DNA from: Bacteroidota bacterium
GTDB lineage: Bacteria; Bacteroidota; Bacteroidia; Flavobacteriales; Flavobacteriaceae
Direction: 5' to 3'
Length of the DNA stretch: 22,926 bases
NCBI GenBank assembly: GCA_024278565.1
Contig: JAJRSY010000167.1
Span: forward strand, 1 to 22,926
Below the pieces are notes generated by a model. It did not search any database, was not told the DNA's origin, and saw only the letters and a list, made by a program, of their open reading frames with translations. Below are positions 1 to 6,335 of this stretch, piece after piece; the stretch's first letter is position 1; every line of letters begins with the position of its first letter. The position numbers were made by a program, and so were the translations under genes.

Positions 1-1
1 A

Positions 2-133
2 GGGGAGTTTTGGACCGACGGTTACTACATCTCTACTGTAAGCGGTAGGGGTGACAGAAGAATAATCGAGAAGTATATCGAAAATCAGGGAAGGGCGGAT
101 GATGTAAAACAGCTCAGGTTGTTCGATACATAA
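2..133 (+). CDS. IS200/IS605-type Y1 transposase TnpA, C-terminal fragment (cut by window start)
   Basis: The window opens inside a reading frame that runs from base 2 to a TAA at 131-133 and encodes 43 residues. The residues WTDGYYISTV followed by EKYIENQGR match the C-terminal part of IS200-type HUH single-strand transposases. The tyrosine of EKYIENQ is where the catalytic Tyr of this family sits on the last helix. The product ends QLRLFDT, a common ending for Bacteroidota copies. The N-terminal part with the HUH pair lies outside the window, so intactness cannot be judged. A perfect GC-rich hairpin follows 25 bp after the stop and would suit the right end of such an element. This is a different subtype from the IS200 copy at 13311. 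Confidence 0.8.
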   Translation, partial: GEFWTDGYYISTVSGRGDRRIIEKYIENQGRADDVKQLRLFDT

Positions 134-158
134 TCAATGCACAGCATTGAAGAAAACG

Positions 159-179
159 CCCTGCGCTCTTGGCGCAGGG
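159..179 (+). repeat. Perfect 8-bp GC-rich hairpin, probable IS200 right-end structure
   Basis: CCCTGCGC (159-166), loop TCTTG (167-171), GCGCAGGG (172-179). It lies just after the TnpA stop codon. IS200/IS605 elements carry subterminal hairpins recognised by TnpA, which is the simplest reading. No T-run follows directly, so it is a weak terminator candidate. The CCTGC/GCAGG core resembles the dispersed palindromes found elsewhere in this window. Confidence 0.6.
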
Positions 180-271
180 AAATTTACAGATTTATTTTTT
201 ATAAAATCAATACTGTAACAATTATATGGATGGAACGATCAACGAATAACCAAAATCTAAAAACTATAAAG

Positions 272-1069
272 ATGAACGCACACGAATTGGATTACGAGAT
301 TTACGGCGAAGAAATGCAGTATGTAGAGATCGAACTCGACCCTCAAGAAGCCGTGGTGGCCGAAGCGGGAAGTTTTATGATGATGGATACCGATATTAAG
401 ATGGATACCATTTTCGGTGACGGATCCAATCAAGAAGAAGGGGTATTGGGCAAGATTTTTTCCGCGGGCAAACGATTGCTAACAGGTGAAAGCCTATTTA
501 TGACCGCATTTTTAAACGTTGGCCAAGGAAAGAAAAAAGCGAGTTTTGCCTCGCCCTACCCAGGAAAGATACTTGCCATCGACCTTTCTCAACAAGAAGG
601 GAAGTTTATCTGTCAGAAAGATGCCTTTCTCTGTGCTGCAAAAGGAGTATCCATCGGAATAGAATTTTCAAAAAAATTGGGTCGTGGCCTCTTTGGTGGT
701 GAGGGCTTTATCATGCAAAAACTCGAAGGTGATGGGCTGGCCTTTGTTCATGCTGGTGGTACCTTGGCAAAAAAAGAGCTGGCCGCCGGTGAAATTTTGA
801 AAGTCGATACAGGCTGTATCGTTGGCTTCACAAAAGATGTGGATTACGATATTGAGTTCGTTGGCGGAATCAAAAATACCGTTTTCGGTGGTGAAGGATT
901 GTTTTTTGCAACCCTACGTGGGCCAGGTACGGTATACATTCAGTCTTTGCCTTTCAGTAGGTTGGCTGGTAGAATAATCGCCTCGCTGCCAAGAGGTGGA
1001 AAAGATAAAGGGGAAGGAAGTATTCTAGGTGGCCTCGGAGATATTATTGGTGGGGATAACAGGTTCTGA
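272..1069 (+). CDS. TIGR00266 / AIM24-domain protein
   Basis: A 265-residue protein of the AIM24 beta-sandwich family (bacterial TIGR00266 branch). The family is widespread but has no established biochemical role in bacteria; the yeast relative AIM24 affects mitochondrial inner-membrane organisation. Diagnostic stretches are VVAEAGSFMMMD near the N-terminus, glycine-rich GEGFIMQKLEGDG in the middle and GPGTVYIQSLPFSRLAGRI (about residues 217-235), the family signature near the end. The tail is glycine-rich (GSILGGLGDIIGG). No signal peptide or membrane segment is seen, so it is probably cytosolic. The reading frame is open back to 137, but I chose ATG 272 because homology begins at HELDYEIYGEEMQYVEIEL and the upstream 45 codons overlap the IS200 hairpin region. 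Confidence 0.85.
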   Translation: MNAHELDYEIYGEEMQYVEIELDPQEAVVAEAGSFMMMDTDIKMDTIFGDGSNQEEGVLGKIFSAGKRLLTGESLFMTAFLNVGQGKKKASFASPYPGKILAIDLSQQEGKFICQKDAFLCAAKGVSIGIEFSKKLGRGLFGGEGFIMQKLEGDGLAFVHAGGTLAKKELAAGEILKVDTGCIVGFTKDVDYDIEFVGGIKNTVFGGEGLFFATLRGPGTVYIQSLPFSRLAGRIIASLPRGGKDKGEGSILGGLGDIIGGDNRF

Positions 1070-1071
1070 AT

Positions 1072-1106
1072 CCCTCCCCTAAATCCCTCCCCGAAGGGAG
1101 AGGGGA
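1072..1106 (+). repeat. CCCTCCCC direct repeat with imperfect hairpin
   Basis: CCCTCCCC occurs at 1072-1079 and again at 1085-1092. The second copy can fold, with one mismatch, onto GGAGAGGG at 1097-1104. It starts immediately after the AIM24 stop codon. A related fragment, CTTCCCCCCAGAAGGGGAG, follows the dps stop near 5775, so this is probably a dispersed 3'-end repeat. No T-run follows the hairpin, so termination is uncertain. Confidence 0.4.
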
Positions 1107-1145
1107 CTTTCATTTCGCGCCTCGGAAACATTATTTTGAATTTCA

Positions 1146-1173
1146 ACAGATCGCTTCGTGCCTTGCGAAGACG
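1146..1173 (+). repeat. Short dispersed repeat (ACAGAT-nn-CTTCGT type)
   Basis: ACAGATCGCTTCGTG begins at 1146 and folds through CTTCG (1154-1158) and CGAAG (1166-1170). A close relative, ACAGATTACTTCGTCG, is at 2486-2501, and its reverse complement GAAGTAATCTGT is at 16472-16483 and 16512-16523. All copies are intergenic, as expected for a genome-wide intergenic repeat. Confidence 0.4.
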
Positions 1174-1193
1174 AATATGTTAAACATGATTGA

Positions 1194-1847
1194 ATGGACT
1201 TTAATAACCTGATCCGCTTTCTCAAAGAACTGAACAAGAACAATTCTAAAGATTGGATGGATGCCAACAGAAAATGGTACAAAGAGGTACGTGATGATTA
1301 TATGGGTTGGTTAGATGAAATCGATATTGCTCTCGCTGCCATTGATGATGAGTACTATTCCACTCCGGGTAAAAAGGGCATCAACCGAATCAATAATAAT
1401 TTGATGTTCCATCCCAACAAACCTGTTTACAAAGACCATTTTGGGGCAGGATTGGATAAACGTCCAAATACCGGTGATTTTTATATTGAAATAGGTCTTA
1501 AAGAATCTGCCATGGCCGGGGGTTTATGGCGACCAGCCCCTAAAACCCTGCGAAGTGTTCGTGAGGCCATTGATTATGATGGAGCGGAACTTGTAAAAAT
1601 AATCAACAACAAATCTTTTAAAAACACCTTTGGCAACCTCTATAAGGATATAAAGCTCACCACCTCGCCCAAAGGTTTTGCAAGAGACCATCAGCATATA
1701 GACTTGCTACGGAACAAAACCTTTGCGGTGGTACATATCTTTTCGAATAAAGAGGTATTACAAAATGATTTCAATGACAAGGTGATTCAAGTGTATAAAG
1801 AGATGCTGCCCTTTCGACGGTATTTGAACAGGGCGGTAACGGTTTAA
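1194..1847 (+). CDS. DUF2461 / TIGR02453 family protein
   Basis: A 217-residue protein of the DUF2461 (TIGR02453) family, common in Bacteroidota and of unknown function. The N-terminus has the family opening LIRFLKELNKNNSKDWMDAN followed by RKWYKEVRDDY. The centre carries NNLMFHPNKPVYKDHFGAGLD, then FYIEIG and GGLWRPAPKTLRSVREAIDYD, and the end has ARDHQHIDLLRNKTFAV. Length matches the family norm of roughly 215-230. It is predicted to be cytosolic, with no signal peptide. The stop codon lies about 10 bp before the start of the Nudix gene on the same strand, so the two are probably cotranscribed. Confidence 0.85.
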   Translation: MDFNNLIRFLKELNKNNSKDWMDANRKWYKEVRDDYMGWLDEIDIALAAIDDEYYSTPGKKGINRINNNLMFHPNKPVYKDHFGAGLDKRPNTGDFYIEIGLKESAMAGGLWRPAPKTLRSVREAIDYDGAELVKIINNKSFKNTFGNLYKDIKLTTSPKGFARDHQHIDLLRNKTFAVVHIFSNKEVLQNDFNDKVIQVYKEMLPFRRYLNRAVTV

Positions 1848-1857
1848 ATCAAGGAAA

Positions 1858-2442
1858 TTGAAAAACGGAAAAGTTCGTAATATAAAGACAGAGCTACTGG
1901 CAAACAATTGGTACACCCTCAATAAAATTACTTTTGAGTACCAGAAAGAAGATGGTGGTTGGCAGACCCAAACACGTGAGGCATACGATAGGGGCAACGG
2001 CGCAGCTATTTTGTTATATAATTCCAATAAAAAAACAGTAGTACTGACAAGGCAGTTCAGAATGCCAACCTTTGTCAACGGTAATAATGACGGTATGATG
2101 ATCGAAGTCTGTGCCGGGGTCTTAGACGGTGATAGCCCTGAGGAGTGCATCAAAAAAGAGGTCGAAGAAGAAACCGGGTATAAAATCGATACGGTAGAAA
2201 AAGTGTTCGAGTCCTATATGTCACCCGGATCGGTTACCGAGATTCTCCATTTTTTTATCGCTGCCTATGACGACCGTATGAAAGTGGGCGAGGGGGGCGG
2301 TGCCGATCATGAAACCGAAAATATTGAGGTTTTGGAATTCCCTTTTGACGAGGCGTTGGGAATGATAAAAAAAGGAGCTATCAAAGATGCCAAGACAATC
2401 ATGCTTTTGCAGTATGCCCAGTTAAACGAGTTGTTGGGGTAA
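1858..2442 (+). CDS. nudK: GDP-mannose pyrophosphatase-type Nudix hydrolase
   Basis: A 194-residue Nudix hydrolase very close in layout to Escherichia coli NudK, which splits GDP-mannose to GMP and mannose-1-phosphate. Shared signatures are YDRGNGAAILLYN, VVLTRQFRMPTFVNGN and MSPGSVTEILHFF. The Nudix box runs from CAGVLDGDSPEE to KKEVEEETGY; the usual Arg-Glu pair is Lys-Glu, while the metal-binding glutamates of EVEEE are kept. The start is TTG at 1858: it is the only plausible start codon between an in-frame stop at 1837-1839 and the conserved N-terminus. It follows the DUF2461 gene by 10 bp. The exact substrate in this organism is inferred from similarity. Confidence 0.87.
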   Translation: MKNGKVRNIKTELLANNWYTLNKITFEYQKEDGGWQTQTREAYDRGNGAAILLYNSNKKTVVLTRQFRMPTFVNGNNDGMMIEVCAGVLDGDSPEECIKKEVEEETGYKIDTVEKVFESYMSPGSVTEILHFFIAAYDDRMKVGEGGGADHETENIEVLEFPFDEALGMIKKGAIKDAKTIMLLQYAQLNELLG

Positions 2443-2485
2443 TTTGTAGTAACGCCAAACCGAACATTATGCTGACACCTAATAA

Positions 2486-2501
2486 ACAGATTACTTCGTC
2501 G
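2486..2501 (+). repeat. Short dispersed repeat, second copy
   Basis: ACAGATTACTTCGTCG, related to the copy at 1146. It lies in the 106-bp space between the convergent nudK and carboxypeptidase genes. No clear terminator with a T-run is visible in that space. Confidence 0.35.
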
Positions 2502-2548
2502 CTGCGCTTCTCGTAAAATCGAGGGCAATACGGCATTGGTGCTTAGGT

Positions 2549-3817
2549 TCAATACCCATCACGAATCTCTTCAAAGATCAGCTGCATCCGTTTTTTTACT
2601 TCAGAGGAAGGTTGTTTGAAATGATTGTTCATAAAGCTGAAAATCAATGTTTTATTAGATCTTGTAATGAGGTAGCCGCTTATGTTATGATTGTTGCCCA
2701 AACTTCCCGTTTTGGCGTATAGATAGGGTTTTGGGTTTCCCTTGTACCAATCTTCTAAGTTGCCCGAAACCCCACCGGCCGGAAAAAGGCTGAACAGGCG
2801 CTTTTTGGGGATATCCCTGTACATTTTATGGAGTATATGAACCATAGATTCCGGGGTGAAGAGATTGTAGCGTGAGAGGCCGGACCCGTCAACCCATCGT
2901 GGGACTTGTTTTAGATCGGCAAGCTGGTTTTTGAGTATATGGTTTTGCGCCTTTGAGCCGTCAAGAGTATCTGACAGGGTAGAAGCGGCCACGATAAGCA
3001 GTTGTTCGGCAATAAAATTATCGCTTTGGTGCATCATTCGTTTATAGACCGAATCAGAAGGAACACTGTACAGCACTTTCTTTTTTCCTTTTGGCATTTT
3101 CTGGGTGATCTTCACTTTTTTTTGCAGCGCATCTTCCAGTAGGATCTTAGTGAGTGTGCTATCCGTTTTGAAGGGAATCTCAATGGTATCTTTGCGTGAT
3201 GGTGAAAAGTAGAAGGTGTTTGATTCTAATTCGCGGTTATGCGAATAATCCAAAGAAATCACCTTGTTCTTAAAATAGGGTGGCGTACAATCGACCGAAT
3301 CTGAATTGTACAGGGTAGCCACATTACCGTATAGTGGAAATCCGCTTCTTTCGGGCTGGTAGTTGTACTGGTAATCATCCCAAGCCCAACCAGGGCCGTA
3401 TTTTTCCATTGCAAAATTGTTTAAGTGCAGCGCAATGTATGGGTGCCGGTTCAAGAATTGGAGGTTTTTTTTACTATCAAAATACGTATGCAATAGTGTT
3501 GGGTCGCCCGTGCCTTCAATATAAAGAGTGTCATTTTTGATCAAATACTTTAAAGCGGGTATACTGTCGGGCAGCATTGCCAATGCAGTAAATAAAGTGA
3601 AGATTTTAGTATTGCTGGCAGGGGTAAAGTATTTTTTGCTGTTTTTACTGAACAAAGTGTCCTTGGTTTCGGGGTCGATAATCAAAAGTCCCGTAAATTG
3701 GTTTTGATGGAACTTTGAGGAAAGAATGCTATTAGTGCTCTTTCGTATTTTTTTTTTAGAACTGGCACAACCCGTCAATAGGACAAAAAGAAGAATGAAG
3801 GCAGATATTTTTTTCAT
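2549..3817 (-). CDS. D-alanyl-D-alanine carboxypeptidase-like lipoprotein (peptidase S13 / PBP4 type)
   Basis: A 422-residue penicillin-binding-protein-type peptidase acting on peptidoglycan cross-links or stem peptides in the periplasm. The N-terminus is a lipoprotein signal, with lipobox LLTGC and Cys17 as lipidation site. The three active-site motifs of serine penicillin-recognising enzymes are present: S68-N-T-K71 (in TPASNTK), S265-D-N267 (in HQSDNF) and K369-T-G371 (in YAKTGSLG). The WVDGSGLSRYNLFTP stretch is typical of the S13/DacB family. The region between motifs 1 and 2 is long, as in S13 enzymes. It is transcribed convergently to nudK. Family assignment is firm; the balance of carboxypeptidase and endopeptidase activity is not readable. 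Confidence 0.88.
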   Translation of the reverse strand: MKKISAFILLFVLLTGCASSKKKIRKSTNSILSSKFHQNQFTGLLIIDPETKDTLFSKNSKKYFTPASNTKIFTLFTALAMLPDSIPALKYLIKNDTLYIEGTGDPTLLHTYFDSKKNLQFLNRHPYIALHLNNFAMEKYGPGWAWDDYQYNYQPERSGFPLYGNVATLYNSDSVDCTPPYFKNKVISLDYSHNRELESNTFYFSPSRKDTIEIPFKTDSTLTKILLEDALQKKVKITQKMPKGKKKVLYSVPSDSVYKRMMHQSDNFIAEQLLIVAASTLSDTLDGSKAQNHILKNQLADLKQVPRWVDGSGLSRYNLFTPESMVHILHKMYRDIPKKRLFSLFPAGGVSGNLEDWYKGNPKPYLYAKTGSLGNNHNISGYLITRSNKTLIFSFMNNHFKQPSSEVKKRMQLIFEEIRDGY

Positions 3818-3988
3818 GAAGCTAAAAATAAGAAAATAACCTATCGATTCGATTTAAATCGTTTTAACATGAATTTATCTAATTTTTAACAGAGTTGGCG
3901 CAATACGGTATATGTTTTTTTGTTTAATTTTAGAGAGGTTGAAAGTTCCCCAAAAAGAAAACAACTAACGTATTAAATATTTTGAAAT

Positions 3989-4186
3989 ATGGCAAGAGCA
4001 ATGTTGGAGTATACCAAAACCATACTAAAAAAAGTCAGTTTCGATACAAAACTCTTCTGCAAGGAATTAAAAAAAGCGATTTCAAACCTATTGCCACATG
4101 AGATCGAGGAGTTGAAACTTTGGCTGCAACAGTTTATAACCGATAAGCCAGAGTTACGGCAAAGTCTTGTGTATTTAAAAATGTAA
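3989..4186 (+). CDS. Small uncharacterised protein, 65 aa
   Basis: I do not recognise a named domain. The 65-residue product starts MARAMLEYTKTILKKVSFD, then LFCKELKKAISNLLPHEIEELK, and ends LRQSLVYLKM. It is lysine-rich, likely all-helical, with one Cys and no signal peptide or membrane segment. Reasons to accept it as a gene: clean start 170 bp from the divergent carboxypeptidase gene, codon use like its neighbours, and a good rho-independent terminator starting 7 bp after the stop. It lies downstream of the convergent oxyR gene. It may be a small DNA- or RNA-associated factor, but that is a guess from charge only. Confidence 0.7.
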   Translation: MARAMLEYTKTILKKVSFDTKLFCKELKKAISNLLPHEIEELKLWLQQFITDKPELRQSLVYLKM

Positions 4187-4192
4187 TTTAAG

Positions 4193-4219
4193 AATTCCAC
4201 TACGGTGGTGGAATTTTTT
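4193..4219 (+). terminator. Rho-independent terminator between the small gene and oxyR
   Basis: AATTCCAC (4193-4200), loop TACGGTG, GTGGAATT (4208-4215), continuing as a T-run to 4219. The stem is 8 bp and perfect. It serves the plus-strand small gene; because the genes converge it may also stop oxyR transcription, though the T-run on that side is poor. Confidence 0.8.
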
Positions 4220-4223
4220 CGAA

Positions 4224-5162
4224 CTATTTGTTCAACGGACTAATGATTTTTACGTCTTGAAAAGTAATAGCCCCTCTAACAACACCTGAAATAATATCTT
4301 GTAGGGCATTGGTAATCTGAATCTTTAGTTCACTTTTATGGTAAATGAGACTGACCTCTCGGGCAGGCGGGGGATCATCAAAGTACTTCAGGTTTTTCTT
4401 TTTGGCGCTATCTAATTGCAAGGTGTTTAAATATGGTAAAAGTGTCATGCCCATACCTTCATCGGCCAAATTGACCAAGGTTTCAAAACTTCCGCTTTGT
4501 AATTGAAAACTCTCTTGAACTTCATTTTTTGAAGTGCTGCAAATATTTATCACACCATCTCTAAAACAATGCCCGTCTTGCAATAAAAGAATATCTGAAA
4601 TATCTAGATTTTCAGTTTTTAGATTTTTTAGCTTGCCCAAGCGATGGTCATTGAGCACATACCCAACAAACGGTTCATAATACAAAGGCCGTTCTTTTAT
4701 AAATTCGATTTCTAAGGGAGTGGCCGCTATGGCTGCATCTAAATGTCCGTCCAATATGTTTCGAATCAGACTTTCGGTACTCTGTTCTTTGATAATAAGA
4801 TTGACCTTAGGGTATTTCTTGATAAATGTTTTTAAGAACATGGGCAATAGGGTGGGCATTACGGTGGGAATGATGCCTAAGGCGAAATCTCCACCGATAA
4901 ACCCCTTTTCTTGATCTACAATATCTTTGATCCTATTGGCCTCGTTTACTATATTTTTGGCCTGAGCTACAATCTTTTTACCCACTTCAGTAACCGAAAT
5001 AGGCTTTTTTCCACGATCAAAGATAAGTACATCAAGTTCATCTTCAAGTTTTTGGACCTGCATACTTAAGGTGGGTTGTGTAACAAAGCTTTTGGCGGCC
5101 GCTAGGGTGAAATTTTGGTGTTCGGCGACTGCCAGTACATATTGCAGTTGGGTAATTGTCAT
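4224..5162 (-). CDS. oxyR: Hydrogen-peroxide-sensing LysR-type regulator OxyR
   Basis: A 312-residue LysR-type activator. The N-terminal winged helix-turn-helix covers about residues 1-60 (LQYVLAVAEHQNFTLAAAKS, then QPTLSMQVQKLEDEL). The effector domain follows from about residue 90 with the OxyR-type IIPTVMPTLLPMFL and ADEGMGMTLLPYL stretches. The redox pair is visible: HCFRDG places Cys199 and VINIC places Cys208, nine residues apart and at the same numbering as in E. coli OxyR, where they form the peroxide-induced disulfide. It is divergent from dps with 127 bp between starts, the classic arrangement of a regulator and its oxidative-stress target. OxyR probably controls both genes from this AT-rich spacer; no consensus operator could be fixed by eye. 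Confidence 0.92.
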   Translation of the reverse strand: MTITQLQYVLAVAEHQNFTLAAAKSFVTQPTLSMQVQKLEDELDVLIFDRGKKPISVTEVGKKIVAQAKNIVNEANRIKDIVDQEKGFIGGDFALGIIPTVMPTLLPMFLKTFIKKYPKVNLIIKEQSTESLIRNILDGHLDAAIAATPLEIEFIKERPLYYEPFVGYVLNDHRLGKLKNLKTENLDISDILLLQDGHCFRDGVINICSTSKNEVQESFQLQSGSFETLVNLADEGMGMTLLPYLNTLQLDSAKKKNLKYFDDPPPAREVSLIYHKSELKIQITNALQDIISGVVRGAITFQDVKIISPLNK

Positions 5163-5234
5163 GGGTATTTCTTTTGTCTATAAAGTTATAAAAACTATCA
5201 ATTAAATTTATCTAAATCAAGGTCTAATATTTAA

Positions 5235-5242
5235 TAAATTTG
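5235..5242 (+). promoter_or_regulatory. -7 promoter box of dps
   Basis: TAAATTTG matches the Bacteroidota -7 consensus TAnnTTTG exactly, 47 bp before the dps ATG. No TTTG -33 box is seen at the usual distance, which fits a promoter that needs an activator such as OxyR. The upstream AT-rich stretch 5180-5220 (TATAAAGTTATAAAAACTAT) is the likely operator area, by inference. Confidence 0.5.
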
Positions 5243-5259
5243 CCTGCCGACTAGGCAGG
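5243..5259 (+). repeat. GC-rich palindrome on the dps transcription start
   Basis: CCTGCC (5243-5248), loop GACTA, GGCAGG (5254-5259). It is a member of the dispersed palindrome family seen across the window. It begins at the base after the -7 box, so the dps mRNA should start within it and may carry it as a 5' hairpin. Confidence 0.7.
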
Positions 5260-5289
5260 TTTATACCAATTTTAAAAACAAAGATAATT

Positions 5290-5769
5290 ATGAAACTAAA
5301 TAGTATAGGTTTAAGTGCTGAAAAATCGATTGTATTAAGTGAAGATCTGAACAAGCTGTTGGCCAGTTTTCAACAATACTACCAGAATTTAAGGGGTATT
5401 CATTGGAACATTAAAGGAAAACGGTTTTTTGACCTGCATGTGAAATTTGAGGAACTGTATACAGATGCCAACATGAAGATAGATGAAATAGCAGAACGCA
5501 TATTGACCTTGGGCGGGGTCCCGTTACATACTTTTGAAGACTATATCGAGGATTCCAATGTTCCCATTGGTAAAAATGTGACCAAAGACGAAGATGCGAT
5601 TCGCTTGATCGTTGATTCGTTAAAAGAACTCTTGATTATTGAACGGGGTATTTTAGATGCTTCGGGCAAGGCCGATGATGAGGGCACCAATTCCATGATG
5701 GGTGATTTTATCAGTGAACAAGAAAAAACGGTCTGGATGATGAAGGCTTGGTTGGCAGAGGAGATATAA
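5290..5769 (+). CDS. dps: Dps-family ferritin-like DNA-protection protein
   Basis: A 159-residue Dps miniferritin. These form 12-subunit shells that oxidise Fe(II) with peroxide and store the iron, protecting DNA. The inter-subunit ferroxidase ligands are all present with standard spacing: H38 (GIHWN), H50 (DLH), E54, D65 and E69 (in KIDEIAER). The four-helix pattern and GGVPLHTFEDYIE loop are typical, and the length is normal. The N-terminal extension is short and carries only one or two Lys, so strong DNA binding is not obvious. It is divergent from oxyR and probably peroxide-induced. Its natural terminator may now lie 500 bp downstream, displaced by two inserted elements. Confidence 0.93.
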   Translation: MKLNSIGLSAEKSIVLSEDLNKLLASFQQYYQNLRGIHWNIKGKRFFDLHVKFEELYTDANMKIDEIAERILTLGGVPLHTFEDYIEDSNVPIGKNVTKDEDAIRLIVDSLKELLIIERGILDASGKADDEGTNSMMGDFISEQEKTVWMMKAWLAEEI

Positions 5770-5810
5770 GCCACCTTCCCCCCAGAAGGGGAGACTGCAC
5801 CGTAACTTAT

Positions 5811-6030
5811 CCCGCATTATTCACGGATTTTCGTTATGAAAAGTCAAAATATCAACCTGCCTGCCAGCAGGCACGGTAGAATTGGAAAGCACAGAGGTTT
5901 TTTAGTGAAGGAATTGCAATTCAATTTTGAGCTGAACAAATTTTGGGCATTTTCAATTATAGCAGGCATGTGCTGAGCATAGTCGAAGTATAGTTTGGCT
6001 TTGGAATAGAATATCCGTGAATAATGCGGG
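5811..6030. mobile_element. MITE-like element with 18-bp terminal inverted repeats (220 bp)
   Basis: CCCGCATTATTCACGGAT at 5811-5828 is repeated in perfect inverted form at 6013-6030. Pairing continues for a few bases inward (TTC/GAA after one mismatch). The 220-bp unit has no reading frame of note. Left flank is TTAT and right flank TTAA, consistent with a short TTA target duplication plus one base of uncertainty. The interior carries a GC-rich palindrome (TGCCTGC-CA-GCAGGCA, 5858-5873), the palindrome GAATTGCAATTC (5911-5922) and TGCTGAGCATAGTCGAAG (5971-5988), which looks like a further dispersed repeat. No transposase for these ends is present in the window. Confidence 0.6.
5858..5873 (+). 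repeat. GC-rich palindrome inside the first MITE-like element
   Basis: TGCCTGC (5858-5864), CA, GCAGGCA (5867-5873). A member of the CCTGCC/GGCAGG family. Confidence 0.6.
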
Positions 6031-6059
6031 TTAAAAGGTGTTGGTGCAAATTCAGCTTA

Positions 6060-6241
6060 GCAATTGTTATGAAATAAGTTGACGGAATTGATGTGCCTGT
6101 CTGGCCGGCAGGAAGTCTTTTCCTTTATCATGACACGATATAGCGCAAGCTATGGGCGAGCTGATGCGATGGGAAAGGAAACCAGCCTGCCGGCTAGCAA
6201 GAAAGAAAAATAAAAACGGCAAGTTATTTCATAACAATTGC
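6060..6241. mobile_element. MITE-like element with 18-bp inverted repeats and TTA flanks (182 bp)
   Basis: GCAATTGTTATGAAATAA (6060-6077) is perfectly inverted at 6224-6241, and pairing extends inward with mismatches to about 25 bp. It is flanked on both sides by TTA (6057-6059 and 6242-6244), a probable 3-bp target duplication. Inside are two GC-rich palindrome-like arms (GGCCGGCAGG near 6103-6112 and AGCCTGCCGGCT at 6184-6195), matching pyrimidine/purine arms (TTTTCCTTT and AAAGGAAA), and a central hairpin ATAGC-GCAA-GCTAT (6140-6153) with a GNRA loop. The whole unit could fold as one long hairpin, so an RNA role or REPIN-like nature is possible. Confidence 0.6.
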
Positions 6242-6267
6242 TTAGTTCGATATAGTGAAAGTATTGG

Positions 6268-6293
6268 AAACCCCTCTAAATGAGGGGTTTTTT
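6268..6293 (+). terminator. Strong rho-independent terminator, probably that of dps
   Basis: AAACCCCTC (6268-6276), loop TAAAT, GAGGGGTTT (6282-6290) followed by further Ts. The 9-bp stem is perfect. The nearest plus-strand gene upstream is dps, 500 bp away, with the two MITE-like elements in between. The simplest explanation is that those elements inserted between dps and its terminator. Confidence 0.8.
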
Positions 6294-6335
6294 AGTTAAA
6301 GGGAAATTAGCCCGGCACTAATGTAGAATCCCAAA

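Noticed and set aside
940..1282. Minus-strand frames over the AIM24 and DUF2461 genes
   Set aside because: They are shadows of recognised plus-strand genes and of the CCCTCCCC repeat.
4355..4375. GGGCAGGCGGG stretch in oxyR as another palindrome insert
   Set aside because: It is not a proper inverted repeat and encodes PPPAREVSL, which fits the normal OxyR C-terminal region.
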